Shown: piece by piece, positions 51,225-60,604 of the stretch
Layout: each line of letters starts with the position of its first letter
How positions within the stretch are numbered: position 1 is the first letter of the stretch
The notes under the pieces: generated by a model
The model's database searches: none
What the model was told of the DNA's origin: nothing
The model's input: only the letters and a program-made list of their open reading frames with translations
Position numbers and translations under genes: made by a program
Assembly: GCA_017395365.1 (NCBI GenBank)
Contig: JAFPUN010000003.1
Coordinates: 62,001-126,000, forward strand
From: Bacteroidales bacterium
GTDB lineage: Bacteria > Bacteroidota > Bacteroidia > Bacteroidales > F082
Direction: 5' to 3'
DNA length: 64,000 nt

Positions 51225-53198
51225 TTATTCCACCACTATCTCATAAACCCTACCTTCAATATCACTCTTATTATAAGGAATAAGTCCTTGTTCCCAAACG
51301 ATGGGCGGCCACCATTCGCTGTAATGGTATTCCTGCGTGACGATAGCCTTCATTTGGTTGTTCGGAATCGAGGTGTATTCGTTGTTCATGTAGCCCATCA
51401 CCCGCATCTTGTCGGGGCTGGGGCCGAGACGCCAAATGATTTCGGTGGGTCGCCACTCGATTTCGTAGTAATACCATTGCTCCTTGAAGGCCTTGTTGCT
51501 CATGGGAGAGCGCTCGGTAAGGGCCTTATAGAGCTTATACCAGCGCAGGGTTTCAAACTTATGGTCTTTATCGTAAGGAATAGAGTCAATGCCCCATGAG
51601 AAATATTTGGGCGAAGGCACAGCTAAGTCCCAATTGGTGCAGCAATACATCACATCGTCGTTTAAGGTCTCGTCTTGCTCCACGCAGATGCTGTCGGCAC
51701 GCTTGCCATAATAGTCTCTCGGCCAAAAACGCGAGGCTTTCACAATCTCGATATCAATCTCGGAATAATGGTAGTCGGGACGACGCACGGGGTTCTCCGA
51801 GTCGTCGTTCTTGTCCACATAACCGCCTTCGGCCTCGTCGTGACGACGGTTGTTCCAAGCATGGTTATCACTGTAAATCAACCAGAAAGCGTATGTTAGA
51901 CCATTCCATACGTTTTCCTCGTTAAGCATCACAGGGAACTTGATCTTGCCACGGAACTTGCCGTAGGTGAAACCCACGCGAGTGCGGATGCCTGTCGACT
52001 CCTTATGCAGATTGCTCAAGTCATCATTGCCTGGATTGATGAGAGAGATATAACTGCCATCATCGGAAAGGCGCACCGTTTGGCAAGGCGTTTCGCTCAC
52101 CACCGGCCAATTCATCTGCAACTCGGTACTGTCGAAACGGTTGCGGTTGGCTTCATACTGTTCACGGGTATAAGGTTTTTCGCCCACCACATCTTGAATG
52201 ACGGGGATGTTACGCAGGGTATATTGCTTGCTGATGGAACTGAAAAACTGCTCGTAGAGCGCACTACGATAAAGACTGTCATCGTTACCGCAGTGGCAAT
52301 TAGTGGTATCCAAATGATAACCGATATTATTCACCTTCGACTCGTCGATAAACACGCCCTTGTCGACGGCAATAACAGCACGCGTCTTCAACTTGCGTTT
52401 CGAGCGGATGACCTTGATGTTTTTCGAGGGATGCTTCTCAAACCAACCATAAGGGTTCACAAACTGCCCGTTTTCGTCTGTCTTCCCTATATATTGCACA
52501 TAATCAGGGATTTCCTTTAAGCCCTCTTCCTTGCAAAGCACCAAAATAAAGCTGTATTCGCCCACACGTGGATTGCGTTTCCAACGGTGGTTCACGTCAC
52601 CATTGTTCCTGTTATCGCTGATGACCCACAAAGCGTCTTTGTAGAGTTGCTCATCGACACTACAGCCATTTTTCTCCGCTTTTTCCACAATGGAATTATA
52701 CCATTCAGGCACATTGTGAATGGAGTTGATGACCTGTTGAATATGCTCTGGACCGAAACTGTTCTCCGAGATGTCGGCACCATAGTATTGCTTTTCATCG
52801 CGAGGGTTGCCCACAATCCGGAATGCATCTTTTGTGCGGTGGTGCTCAATGGGCTTGAATCCGATATTCACATCCTCCCAACTGCCGTAAAAGTTCTCGC
52901 TAGCCAAAGGCAAAGTGTCGTCGAATTTATAGCTTTCGTTTTGGTAGTAAATCTTATAGTATTTATACTTTCTCGACAACGTGAAAAAGCGGAACTCAAA
53001 CAAACCCGAACCATCCTTGGTCTGATTCACCGAAGGCAAAGTTATACCTTCCAGCACGGCATTGTCCAAATCCATGTCGAGGGTGACCGTTCGACTGCGA
53101 CCAAAGTTCGACATGGGACGGAAATAATTGGTTTTCAAGAAGAACAAACCCAATAGCAACAATAAGAGCCACCAATACTTTCTGCGGTTTTTTTTCAT
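51225..53198 (-). CDS. Membrane-anchored GH16-like protein with locus-specific helical module
   Basis: A 657-residue protein with N-terminal anchor (W-W-L-L-L-L-L-L-G, residues 9-21). The C-terminal 260 residues look like a GH16/concanavalin-type glycosidase: the catalytic signature E-I-D-I-E is Glu480, Asp482, Glu484, followed by the typical YYEIEWRPTEIIWRLG strand and many Trp. N-terminal half is unfamiliar but carries, at residues about 152-196, the same helical module (VPEWYNSIVEKAEKNGCSVD ... DALWVI) that ends the AlgJ-like proteins upstream. It is the third gene of an operon behind two CotH genes (15-base gap). Polysaccharide trimming or remodelling, as AlgL does for alginate, is an inference. 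Confidence 0.65.
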   Translation of the reverse strand: MKKNRRKYWWLLLLLLGLFFLKTNYFRPMSNFGRSRTVTLDMDLDNAVLEGITLPSVNQTKDGSGLFEFRFFTLSRKYKYYKIYYQNESYKFDDTLPLASENFYGSWEDVNIGFKPIEHHRTKDAFRIVGNPRDEKQYYGADISENSFGPEHIQQVINSIHNVPEWYNSIVEKAEKNGCSVDEQLYKDALWVISDNRNNGDVNHRWKRNPRVGEYSFILVLCKEEGLKEIPDYVQYIGKTDENGQFVNPYGWFEKHPSKNIKVIRSKRKLKTRAVIAVDKGVFIDESKVNNIGYHLDTTNCHCGNDDSLYRSALYEQFFSSISKQYTLRNIPVIQDVVGEKPYTREQYEANRNRFDSTELQMNWPVVSETPCQTVRLSDDGSYISLINPGNDDLSNLHKESTGIRTRVGFTYGKFRGKIKFPVMLNEENVWNGLTYAFWLIYSDNHAWNNRRHDEAEGGYVDKNDDSENPVRRPDYHYSEIDIEIVKASRFWPRDYYGKRADSICVEQDETLNDDVMYCCTNWDLAVPSPKYFSWGIDSIPYDKDHKFETLRWYKLYKALTERSPMSNKAFKEQWYYYEIEWRPTEIIWRLGPSPDKMRVMGYMNNEYTSIPNNQMKAIVTQEYHYSEWWPPIVWEQGLIPYNKSDIEGRVYEIVVE

Positions 53199-53213
53199 AG
53201 CATTAATAGTTTC

Positions 53214-55052
53214 CTAATACTTTACAATTATCTTTCCCGTTCTGCCAATTCTCAACACATAAACTCCTGCCTCCAAATTGGGTTGAATCACAATGTCATC
53301 ATGACCTTGTTGAATCATGCAACTTTGAGAGAACACTTTCCTGCCCATCAAGTCGTAAATGGCAATCTCATTTGCAACGAGATCATCAGCGGCAATGCTG
53401 ACACGAATCTCACCCGAGAAAGGATTGGGATAACAAGAGAAACCAACCCATTCTTCTTCTGGCAAACTCCAGAAAGCCTCTATCTGTTCCACCATACGAT
53501 TGTTCCTGGACCGAAGATAGTCATCCACTTCACCTATTTGGCCTAACCATTTCGAAACACTGGAGGGGAAACCAAACCTATCGCTTTGGCAGGCAACTTC
53601 GCCTTCGATTTCATCTCGCATGACCGACAAAATGGGACCTGTGTGGGCGTAATTCAACCTGTGATTCAGCAAATCCTCGAAACGGGTGCGGAGTCTTTCC
53701 ACAAAACCATCATTCTTCAACAATCGCCGGTAAAACAACGTAGCAGTGGCATTGGACGGATTTAAATGATCACTAGTGTCAACGATATTGGCGAACACAT
53801 CCCAATCGCGGAAAAAGCAACCGTCGCCATCATAGAACATCCACCGCCACTTCCTGTCATCGGTTTGCCAGCAGCGGAGATTGTTGGCCGGCCAGTCGAC
53901 ATTGGCGGAATACAACTCGAAGATGAGATAATCGATGAAATTATTCATGTCGATTTTCGAGCACAGGTAGTCGTAGTCCTCGACCTGCGACAAGTCGGCG
54001 GTCTCCATCCAGTCATAAAGATTGCGCCATTCCGTATCGTCGCCTTCATCCAAGGTCGTCCAATTCTTGATGATATTGCAACTGTCGGGGTTGACATCAT
54101 AATGGTCCTCCAAATAATGCCCATCCGTCGCTTCTTCCATGTAATAGACCCCCCAATACTCGCCGTTCAAGAAAACTACAACAGCCCTTGTACCCAACAC
54201 GTCAATATCCAACAGGCGCGCCACGCGATGGGAGAAAGCGTCGTTCAGTCCCGTCTGCAACCAGTTGCTGCACCTGAATGGTTTGAGATTGAAATGCTTG
54301 ATGTTGTCAATCGGGGTATCGCTGAAAAACGAGTGCTTGAAGCGTTTCTTGCCATATTCTTCCCGTGCAAACAGCTTCATGCCTTTCTGTTGGAATCGAC
54401 GCGAGGCACCGCCATGGGTACGCAATCCCGCCTGCTGATTGACGCCACGATTATCCTGCTCATAAAACTCCACGTTGCAAAGGCGCTCCCATGCCATACC
54501 CTTGCCGAAATAATTGCCCGTCCAAAGCGGCATCGTTGGAGAGCACCAAGCGCCAGGCACAAAAATGCCCCTGTGGTAATCGAACAGGTCCAGTGAATCG
54601 GCGCAAATCGAAATGACAGGCAGTCCGTGCGTGTCGCAACCCAGTGCCTTGATGAAATAACTATTCGTCACGACCTGACTGATGCACTGGCCAGCGTCGT
54701 TGAAAACCGCCGCGCGGATAACGATGCAATGCTGCACCGAATCCACGGCGAAGAACTCATTACTTGGACAATTGACGATAGTGAAAATATCCGATTTTGA
54801 ATAGTTTCGCTCATCAAGCATCAAGGGTTCGTCATATAGTGGCGACTGTGCCGTAGGGCGATTGCCGTTCACCGTATATCGGATATGGTTCTGTGGGTAA
54901 TAGTTGAATAGTTCAAGCGCAAAGGCATCGTCATAAAAACCGCCTCGCGCCGAAAACAGCACCGTGTCGTTCTGGGCAAGGCCTATCAAAGGCAACGCAA
55001 GCAGAGCGACAAGCAGGAAACAGTTCCTTATTTTGGCAAAACACTTCTTCAT
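53214..55052 (-). CDS. Secreted CotH-kinase-like protein with T9SS sorting domain, copy 2
   Basis: A 612-residue exported protein. Signal peptide (..LPLIGLAQ), then a chitobiase/hexosaminidase C-terminal-like beta domain (FSARGGFYDDAFALELFNYY ... YTVNGNRPTAQSPLY). The CotH domain follows (NQQAGLRTHGGASRRFQQKG, LNGEYWGVYYMEEATDGHYL, WRWMFYDGDGCF with the DxD-type metal site) and a T9SS sorting domain ends it (CYPNPFSGEIRVS ... GVYVLRIGRTG). CotH proteins are atypical protein kinases related to Fam20C; the target here is unknown. Its ATG overlaps the stop of the upstream copy by 4 bases (ATGA). Confidence 0.85.
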   Translation of the reverse strand: MKKCFAKIRNCFLLVALLALPLIGLAQNDTVLFSARGGFYDDAFALELFNYYPQNHIRYTVNGNRPTAQSPLYDEPLMLDERNYSKSDIFTIVNCPSNEFFAVDSVQHCIVIRAAVFNDAGQCISQVVTNSYFIKALGCDTHGLPVISICADSLDLFDYHRGIFVPGAWCSPTMPLWTGNYFGKGMAWERLCNVEFYEQDNRGVNQQAGLRTHGGASRRFQQKGMKLFAREEYGKKRFKHSFFSDTPIDNIKHFNLKPFRCSNWLQTGLNDAFSHRVARLLDIDVLGTRAVVVFLNGEYWGVYYMEEATDGHYLEDHYDVNPDSCNIIKNWTTLDEGDDTEWRNLYDWMETADLSQVEDYDYLCSKIDMNNFIDYLIFELYSANVDWPANNLRCWQTDDRKWRWMFYDGDGCFFRDWDVFANIVDTSDHLNPSNATATLFYRRLLKNDGFVERLRTRFEDLLNHRLNYAHTGPILSVMRDEIEGEVACQSDRFGFPSSVSKWLGQIGEVDDYLRSRNNRMVEQIEAFWSLPEEEWVGFSCYPNPFSGEIRVSIAADDLVANEIAIYDLMGRKVFSQSCMIQQGHDDIVIQPNLEAGVYVLRIGRTGKIIVKY

Positions 55053-56857
55053 AGTCTCACTATTCTTTGCATGTGCCCCCCAATGCGCAACACATAAACG
55101 CCAGCAGGCAAAGAGGGATTAATGCTTATCTCATTCATGCCATTGATTGAACGGGAGAAAACTTTCCTACCCATCAAGTCGTATATGGCAATTTCGCCTA
55201 AGATACCTGTATCAAAACAGAGATGAATAACGCCTGAAGACGGGTTGGGGTAGCACAACAGAGCATCTTGGTACGATTCTGGCAACTCCAAAAACGCATC
55301 CAAAGGTTCAAGTATGTCGTCCCCTCTTTTCATCAAAAACCAATTTACCCTTCCCATGTCATCATTCCAAGCCTCCATACTGGTAGGAAAGTTGAATCTG
55401 TCCGACTGGAGCGGGATTTCATCAATAATGTCTGCTCTGATACTATCAAATATCGGGCGGGTGGTTTCATAACTGAATGCCGATCCCAACAGCTCATGAA
55501 AACGAGCATCAAAATGCTCCTTAAACACATCGTTTTCAAGCAATCTCCTGAAAAACAATGTTGCCCTCCAATGGGACGGCCAAGTCTCGTTTCCTTCATA
55601 AACTGCATTTTCAAAGGCATAAAACGATGACCAACGCAAGCACGCATCGCCATCAAAGAAAATCCAACGCCATTTGCCGTCACCTAATTGCCAGCAACGC
55701 ATGTTGTTCGCTGGCCAGTCGGTGTTTTCAGAGAACAATTCAAATATCTGATAATCAATAAAATTATCCAAGTCTATCTGGGTCGACACAAAAGCATAAT
55801 TGTCCGCATCAACCAAGTCGGCCGTCTCCATCCATTGGAACAAAGCGCTGAAATTCTCCACCGAACCATGGTCGACAATAGGATTCCAACCACTAATGAG
55901 GTTGATATTGTTGATATCCACCCCAAAATGGTCTTCAAGATAACGCTCGTCAGGTCTTTCATGAATATAATAGATGCCCCAATACTCGCCATTGAGGAAC
56001 AACACAACGGGGCGAGACGCCAACGTTTCCAAGTCCAAGCGCGAAGCGATTTGATTGCAAATATGGTCGTTCACCCCTGATTGGTGCCACGATGCGGCAA
56101 ATGGTTTTAACACCAAATGCTTGAAATTGTTATTTGGTATTGTCTTAAAGAAATTGTGCTTGAAACGCTTTTTGCCATATTCCTCACGGGCATAGATTTT
56201 CACGCATTTCTGCTGAAAACGACGGCCGTTGCCGCCATGGGTTCGCATTCCTGCTTGCTGGTTGATACCCGTATTGTCCAATTCATAAAACTCTATATTC
56301 ATTGGACGTTCCCACTCCCTACCTTCTTCATAATAATTACCCGTCCAATTGGGATTCAACGGATCGTAGTAAACGCCTGGCACAAAGATGCCCGTTTCAT
56401 AGTCAAACAAATCCAGCGAGTCGGCGCAAAGCGAAACGGCAGGCAAGCCATGCGTGTCGCAACCCAAGGCACGTATGAAATAACTATGGGTCATCACTGA
56501 ACTGACGCAGCTATCGTTTTCATCGAACGCCGCAGCACGAATCACAATGCAATGCTGAACCGAGTCGGGGAGATAAAAGTCTTGCTCGGGACAATTGATG
56601 ACTGTATAAATGTCTGCATTTGAATAAAGATGCTCGTCCAACATCAATGATTCCTCATACAGTGGCGACTCTGCCGTAGGCTTGTTTCCATTGGTGGTAT
56701 AACGGATGTGATGTTGCGGATAATAGTTGAACAATTCCAACTGGAACGCATCCTCATAGAAACCACCCGAAGCCGAGAAGATGACCGTGTCGTTTTGGGC
56801 CATGGCCACAAAAGCGACCGACAGGGCGAATAATATGAAACAGAGACGTTTGCGCAT
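55049..56857 (-). CDS. Secreted CotH-kinase-like protein with T9SS sorting domain, copy 1
   Basis: A 602-residue paralogue of the next gene with the same architecture: signal peptide (FVAMAQ), chitobiase-like beta domain, CotH core (NQQAGMRTHGGNGRRFQQKC, LNGEYWGIYYIHERPDERYL, WRWIFFDGDACL), T9SS domain (CYPNPSSGVIHLCF ... GVYVLRIGG). First gene of the CotH-CotH-GH16-like operon. ATG 56857 lies 17 bases after the -7 element; the 16-codon upstream extension would include the promoter and is rejected. Confidence 0.85.
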   Translation of the reverse strand: MRKRLCFILFALSVAFVAMAQNDTVIFSASGGFYEDAFQLELFNYYPQHHIRYTTNGNKPTAESPLYEESLMLDEHLYSNADIYTVINCPEQDFYLPDSVQHCIVIRAAAFDENDSCVSSVMTHSYFIRALGCDTHGLPAVSLCADSLDLFDYETGIFVPGVYYDPLNPNWTGNYYEEGREWERPMNIEFYELDNTGINQQAGMRTHGGNGRRFQQKCVKIYAREEYGKKRFKHNFFKTIPNNNFKHLVLKPFAASWHQSGVNDHICNQIASRLDLETLASRPVVLFLNGEYWGIYYIHERPDERYLEDHFGVDINNINLISGWNPIVDHGSVENFSALFQWMETADLVDADNYAFVSTQIDLDNFIDYQIFELFSENTDWPANNMRCWQLGDGKWRWIFFDGDACLRWSSFYAFENAVYEGNETWPSHWRATLFFRRLLENDVFKEHFDARFHELLGSAFSYETTRPIFDSIRADIIDEIPLQSDRFNFPTSMEAWNDDMGRVNWFLMKRGDDILEPLDAFLELPESYQDALLCYPNPSSGVIHLCFDTGILGEIAIYDLMGRKVFSRSINGMNEISINPSLPAGVYVLRIGGHMQRIVRL

Positions 56858-56874
56858 GTCGTTATTTAACGACG

Positions 56875-56882
56875 CAAAAATA
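56875..56882 (-). promoter_or_regulatory. -7 element of the CotH/GH16-like operon
   Basis: TATTTTTG then GCGTCG on the minus strand. Confidence 0.65.
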
Positions 56883-56890
56883 CAAAAAAT

Positions 56891-56918
56891 GTAGAGACGT
56901 AGCACGCCACGTCTCTAC
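56891..56918. repeat. SDR-like palindrome, copy 12 (intergenic)
   Basis: Arms GTAGAGACGT/ACGTCTCTAC with an imperfect core AGCACGCC. Lies directly upstream of the CotH promoter, where the -33 element would be. Confidence 0.88.
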
Positions 56919-56944
56919 AAACGTTTTCAATCGGAAATCACCAA

Positions 56945-59158
56945 TTAGATTTTCTCCTCTTCCACGCGCAGCGGCTTGGGTTCGCTACGACGGATGTCGA
57001 GCTCGTCGATGAGGTTGGTGGCACCAGCGTACTTGTCGATGATGAAGAGCACGTAACGCACATCCACGTTGATGGTACGTTGGAGTTTGGGCTCGAAGTT
57101 GACGTCACCGCTCATGGCTTCCCAGTTGCCGTCGAAGGCCAAGCCAATGAGTTCGCCCTTGCCATTCATGATGGGGCTACCAGAGTTACCACCCGTGATG
57201 TCGTTGGTCGAAAGGAAGCAAACCACGAGTTCGCCATTGTCGTCGGCATAGGCGCCGAAGTCCTTCTTCTCAATGAGTTCGATGAGGTGCTTAGGAGCGT
57301 CAAACTCGTAGTCACCAGGCACATACTTTTCAAGGATACCGTTGGCAGTGCACACATAGTCGTAATGCACGGCATCGGCGGGCATGTAGTCTTGCACCGA
57401 GCCATAGCTCATACGCATGGTCGAGTTGGCATCGGGATAGAGGCTCTTGTCAGGCTGGGTGGCGGCGTAGTACTCGCGCAGACCCTTGACAAAGATATGG
57501 TCGTTCTCGGCCACAGTCTGCATCGCTGCACGATAATCACCCATGTGGTTCATGATGACATCCATCATCGAAGTGTTCATGATGTAAGCATAGTCTTTAC
57601 CGATCTTCTTGGGATTGGGTTTGGCCAAGAAAGCCTTGATGCTTTCAGGCGTGGCAAAGATGGAGTTGGTATAGACATCATCAGCAAAGGCATCAATGTC
57701 ACCCTTGAACTTCTTGTCAATGATGGTATAGATTTCAGGCAGCTCCTCGCCCTTGAAAGCGTTCTTGTAGGTCTTCAGCATCTCGGCGAAGGTCTTTTTC
57801 TCCACTTGCGGATCGGTCTCGGCAAAGAGTTCGTCCACATTCATCTGCTGGAGCAGCATGAGTGCCATTTCTTGGGCTTCCTTGTCCTTGTTCACATAGG
57901 CATCATAATAAGAAGCAAACTGGGCAGCGATGCCAGCAGCACCAACGCTGGAAACGAAGTTGGGATAATAGATGTACTTGGCCACTTCGCCAAGGCTCTT
58001 ATAGGATTTTTTCAGGTTGGGCAATGCCTTGGCATATTCGGTCTTACCATTATTGTTGACCCACTTGGTGAAGTCGTTCTCCAAGGCGACTTTAGTCTCG
58101 CTGACCTTGTTCTTACGAAGCATGGTGCACTGGCCGATGAAGTTCTTCCAAGTGTTGGCCAAGCCAGCATGGTTGTCGGCATACATCAGGTTGATGTGCT
58201 CGTCCACTTTCATGTATTCTTCCATCACTTCGAGTTCCTTACCGAAAATGTCGATGATGGTGGGATAGAACGTGTCGACATTATAGTCGATACCGTAACT
58301 CGACATGTAACGCTCGGTGCTGCCGGGGAAACCCCAAATCATGGTGAAGTCGTCCTTCTGCACGCCGTCGAGGCTGATGGGCAGGTGGTGCTTGGGGGTC
58401 AACGGCACGTTGTCCTTGCTGTAAGCGGCGGGATTGCCGTCCTTGTCAGCATAAACGCGGAAGATTGAGAAGTCGCCGGTATGACGGGGCCACATCCAGT
58501 TGTCGGTGTCGCCACCAAACTTACCAATTGAAGAGTTGGCCACACCCACGAGACGCACATCGGGGAACACTTGATAAACGAACATGTAGTACTCGTTGCC
58601 TTCAAAGAAGCCCTTGATGACGGGGTTGTACTTGCCGTCTTCCGAAGCAGCGGTTTCGAGTTCCTTGATCTTCTTGCGGATCGCAGCCTGTTGATCCAGG
58701 TAGTCCATGTCATCGGTGACCACACCGAGGATGTCCTTGGTCACATCTTCCATACGGATGAGGAAGCTGGCGGTCATTTCGGGAGCGGGCAGTTCCTCAC
58801 CGTAGTTCTTGGCCCAGAAGCCGTCGCGAAGATAGTCGTGTTGGTCGGAGCTCAACTTTTGGATGGCTCCATAGCCGCAGTGGTGGTTGGTGAAGAGCAA
58901 ACCATGTTCGCTCACAATCTCACCGGTGCAGAAGAAGCCACGCGGCATGGCATCGCTGCCAAGGCCCACGATAGCGTCTTTCAGACTGCTGTGGTTGATG
59001 CTGTAAAGCTCTTCAGGGGTCAGTTGCAGCCCCATCTTCTGCATGTCAACATAGTTCAGGCGCTCGACGAACATCGGGAGCCACATGCCTTCATCGGCAT
59101 ACACGCGACCCACCGAAACCATGATGGCCATCGCGATGATTCCTAATACTTTTTTCAT
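56945..59158 (-). CDS. dpp7: S46 family dipeptidyl peptidase, DPP7 type
   Basis: A 737-residue periplasmic serine exopeptidase that removes dipeptides from oligopeptides, feeding amino-acid fermentation. Signal peptide (..GRVYA), chymotrypsin-like double barrel with the catalytic His in LFTNHHCGYG (about residue 92), and Ser in TGGNSGSP (about residue 659). An alpha-helical cap lies between the two lobes. Eighteen residues after the Ser stands Gly (AFDGNW), as in DPP7, which prefers hydrophobic P1 residues. DPP11 has Arg at that place for Asp/Glu. Monocistronic. Confidence 0.92.
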   Translation of the reverse strand: MKKVLGIIAMAIMVSVGRVYADEGMWLPMFVERLNYVDMQKMGLQLTPEELYSINHSSLKDAIVGLGSDAMPRGFFCTGEIVSEHGLLFTNHHCGYGAIQKLSSDQHDYLRDGFWAKNYGEELPAPEMTASFLIRMEDVTKDILGVVTDDMDYLDQQAAIRKKIKELETAASEDGKYNPVIKGFFEGNEYYMFVYQVFPDVRLVGVANSSIGKFGGDTDNWMWPRHTGDFSIFRVYADKDGNPAAYSKDNVPLTPKHHLPISLDGVQKDDFTMIWGFPGSTERYMSSYGIDYNVDTFYPTIIDIFGKELEVMEEYMKVDEHINLMYADNHAGLANTWKNFIGQCTMLRKNKVSETKVALENDFTKWVNNNGKTEYAKALPNLKKSYKSLGEVAKYIYYPNFVSSVGAAGIAAQFASYYDAYVNKDKEAQEMALMLLQQMNVDELFAETDPQVEKKTFAEMLKTYKNAFKGEELPEIYTIIDKKFKGDIDAFADDVYTNSIFATPESIKAFLAKPNPKKIGKDYAYIMNTSMMDVIMNHMGDYRAAMQTVAENDHIFVKGLREYYAATQPDKSLYPDANSTMRMSYGSVQDYMPADAVHYDYVCTANGILEKYVPGDYEFDAPKHLIELIEKKDFGAYADDNGELVVCFLSTNDITGGNSGSPIMNGKGELIGLAFDGNWEAMSGDVNFEPKLQRTINVDVRYVLFIIDKYAGATNLIDELDIRRSEPKPLRVEEEKI

Positions 59159-59221
59159 TGATTTAACTTAATTTATTATGTATCTGATAATTATAAACAA
59201 TCACACCCTTGGGGGCGAGTG

Positions 59222-59229
59222 CAAAGATA
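59222..59229 (-). promoter_or_regulatory. -7 element for dpp7
   Basis: TATCTTTG then GCAC on the minus strand, 64 bases before ATG 59158. Confidence 0.65.
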
Positions 59230-59259
59230 AAGAATTATTCAATACCTTTATAACTTCTT

Positions 59260-59388
59260 GAGATTCCCTTCGGGAATGGAGAATCGTTTTCTTTTTCTGC
59301 GGCGGCATGTGATGTTTACCCTTTGCACACTTTATCAGCCGCCGCTTAATAACACACAGAATATATCCATTCCCGAGGGAATCTCCAA
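59260..59388. repeat. About 130-bp imperfect palindrome, copy 2
   Basis: Outer arms GAGATTCCCTTCGGGAATGGAG / CATTCCCGAGGGAATCTC, inner TGCGGCGGC / GCCGCCGC. As in copy 1 it ends just before a plus-strand -7 element (18 bases here). Confidence 0.8.
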
Positions 59389-59405
59389 ATTCAATAATAT
59401 TCACT

Positions 59406-59413
59406 ACCTTTGC
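59406..59413 (+). promoter_or_regulatory. -7 element for the RNA methyltransferase gene
   Basis: TACCTTTG then CAGC, 17 bases before ATG 59430. Confidence 0.7.
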
Positions 59414-59429
59414 AGCAAATTTAACCCCA

Positions 59430-60604
59430 TGGAAGACAATTACCAATTAATAACCAAGACCGCCGCTGGGCTTGAAGATGTTCTCGTCCGTGAAATTAAG
59501 GCTTTAGGCGCCAAGAATGTGCGCCCCATGCACCGCGCCGTCATCTGTGAAGGCAACAAGGAGTTGATGTATCGCATTAATTACGAGGTGCGCACCGCCC
59601 TCAAGGTGCTGAAGCCTTTCAAGACCTTCACCGCCAAAAACGATGACGAACTCTACAAGAAAGTGCAGGAAATCAACTGGTGCGAACTGCTACGCACCGA
59701 CCAGACCTTCTGCATCGACGCGGTGACAAGCGGACGCTTCTTCACGCACTCGCAATACGCCAGCCTGCGCATGAAGGACGCCATCGTCGACCAGTTCCGC
59801 GATGTGTATGGCATACGTCCGAACATCAATACCTTGAACCCCGACCTGCGCATCAGCCTGCATATCCGTGAGGACAAGGTGACGTTGCTTTTCGACAGTT
59901 CGGGCGAGTCGTTGCACCACCGCGGCTACCGCAAACAAGTCGACAAGGCCCCGATGAACGAGGTGCTGGCGGCAGGTCTCATCCAACTCACGGGGTGGAA
60001 AGCCGATTGCAACTTCCTCGACTGCATGTGCGGTTCAGGCACTTTGCCCATCGAGGCGGCCATGTATGCCATGAAGATCCCGCCGGGCTATTACCGCAAG
60101 CAATGGGGTTTCATGAAATGGGATGACTACGATGCCGAGCTGTGGCAACGCATCCGCCAAGAGGCCGATGAAAAGATCTGTGATTTCGACTACGAGATTT
60201 GGGCCTCCGACCGTTCGCCGAAGGCCGTCGCCATCGCCGAAGGCAACATCAACTATGCCCATTTGCAACACGACATCCATCTGATGAAGAAGGACATGCA
60301 CGACCTCACACCCCCCGAGGGCGGCGGCATTGTCATCATCAACCCACCTTACGGCGACCGTCTGGAGGAAGATGATATCGACCAACTTTATGAAGAGATT
60401 GGCCACACGCTGAAACACAACTTCCAGGGCTTCCAGTGCTGGCTCATCACCGACGACGCTGTGGCACTGCGTCATGTGGGGCTGAAGCCTACGGCCAAAA
60501 TCCCTGTCTGGAACGGTCCGCTGGAGTGCCGTTTCGTGAGGTTTGATATTTTTGAAGGATCCTTGAAGGATAAGAAGGCCAGAGAGGCAGAGGATAACAA
60601 TTAA
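59430..60604 (+). CDS. THUMP-domain class I RNA methyltransferase (RlmL-like)
   Basis: A 391-residue enzyme that methylates a guanine N2 in 23S rRNA (E. coli RlmL N-half makes m2G2445). N-terminal ferredoxin-like and THUMP domains (ITKTAAGLEDVLVREIKALG ... SLHIREDKVTLLFDSSG) precede a Rossmann methyltransferase with SAM motif DCMCGSGTLPIEAAMYA and catalytic NPPYGDRL. ATG 59430 chosen: it follows the -7 element, and the earlier frame runs through the palindromic repeat. Its stop overlaps that of the convergent pth by 4 bases. Confidence 0.9.
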
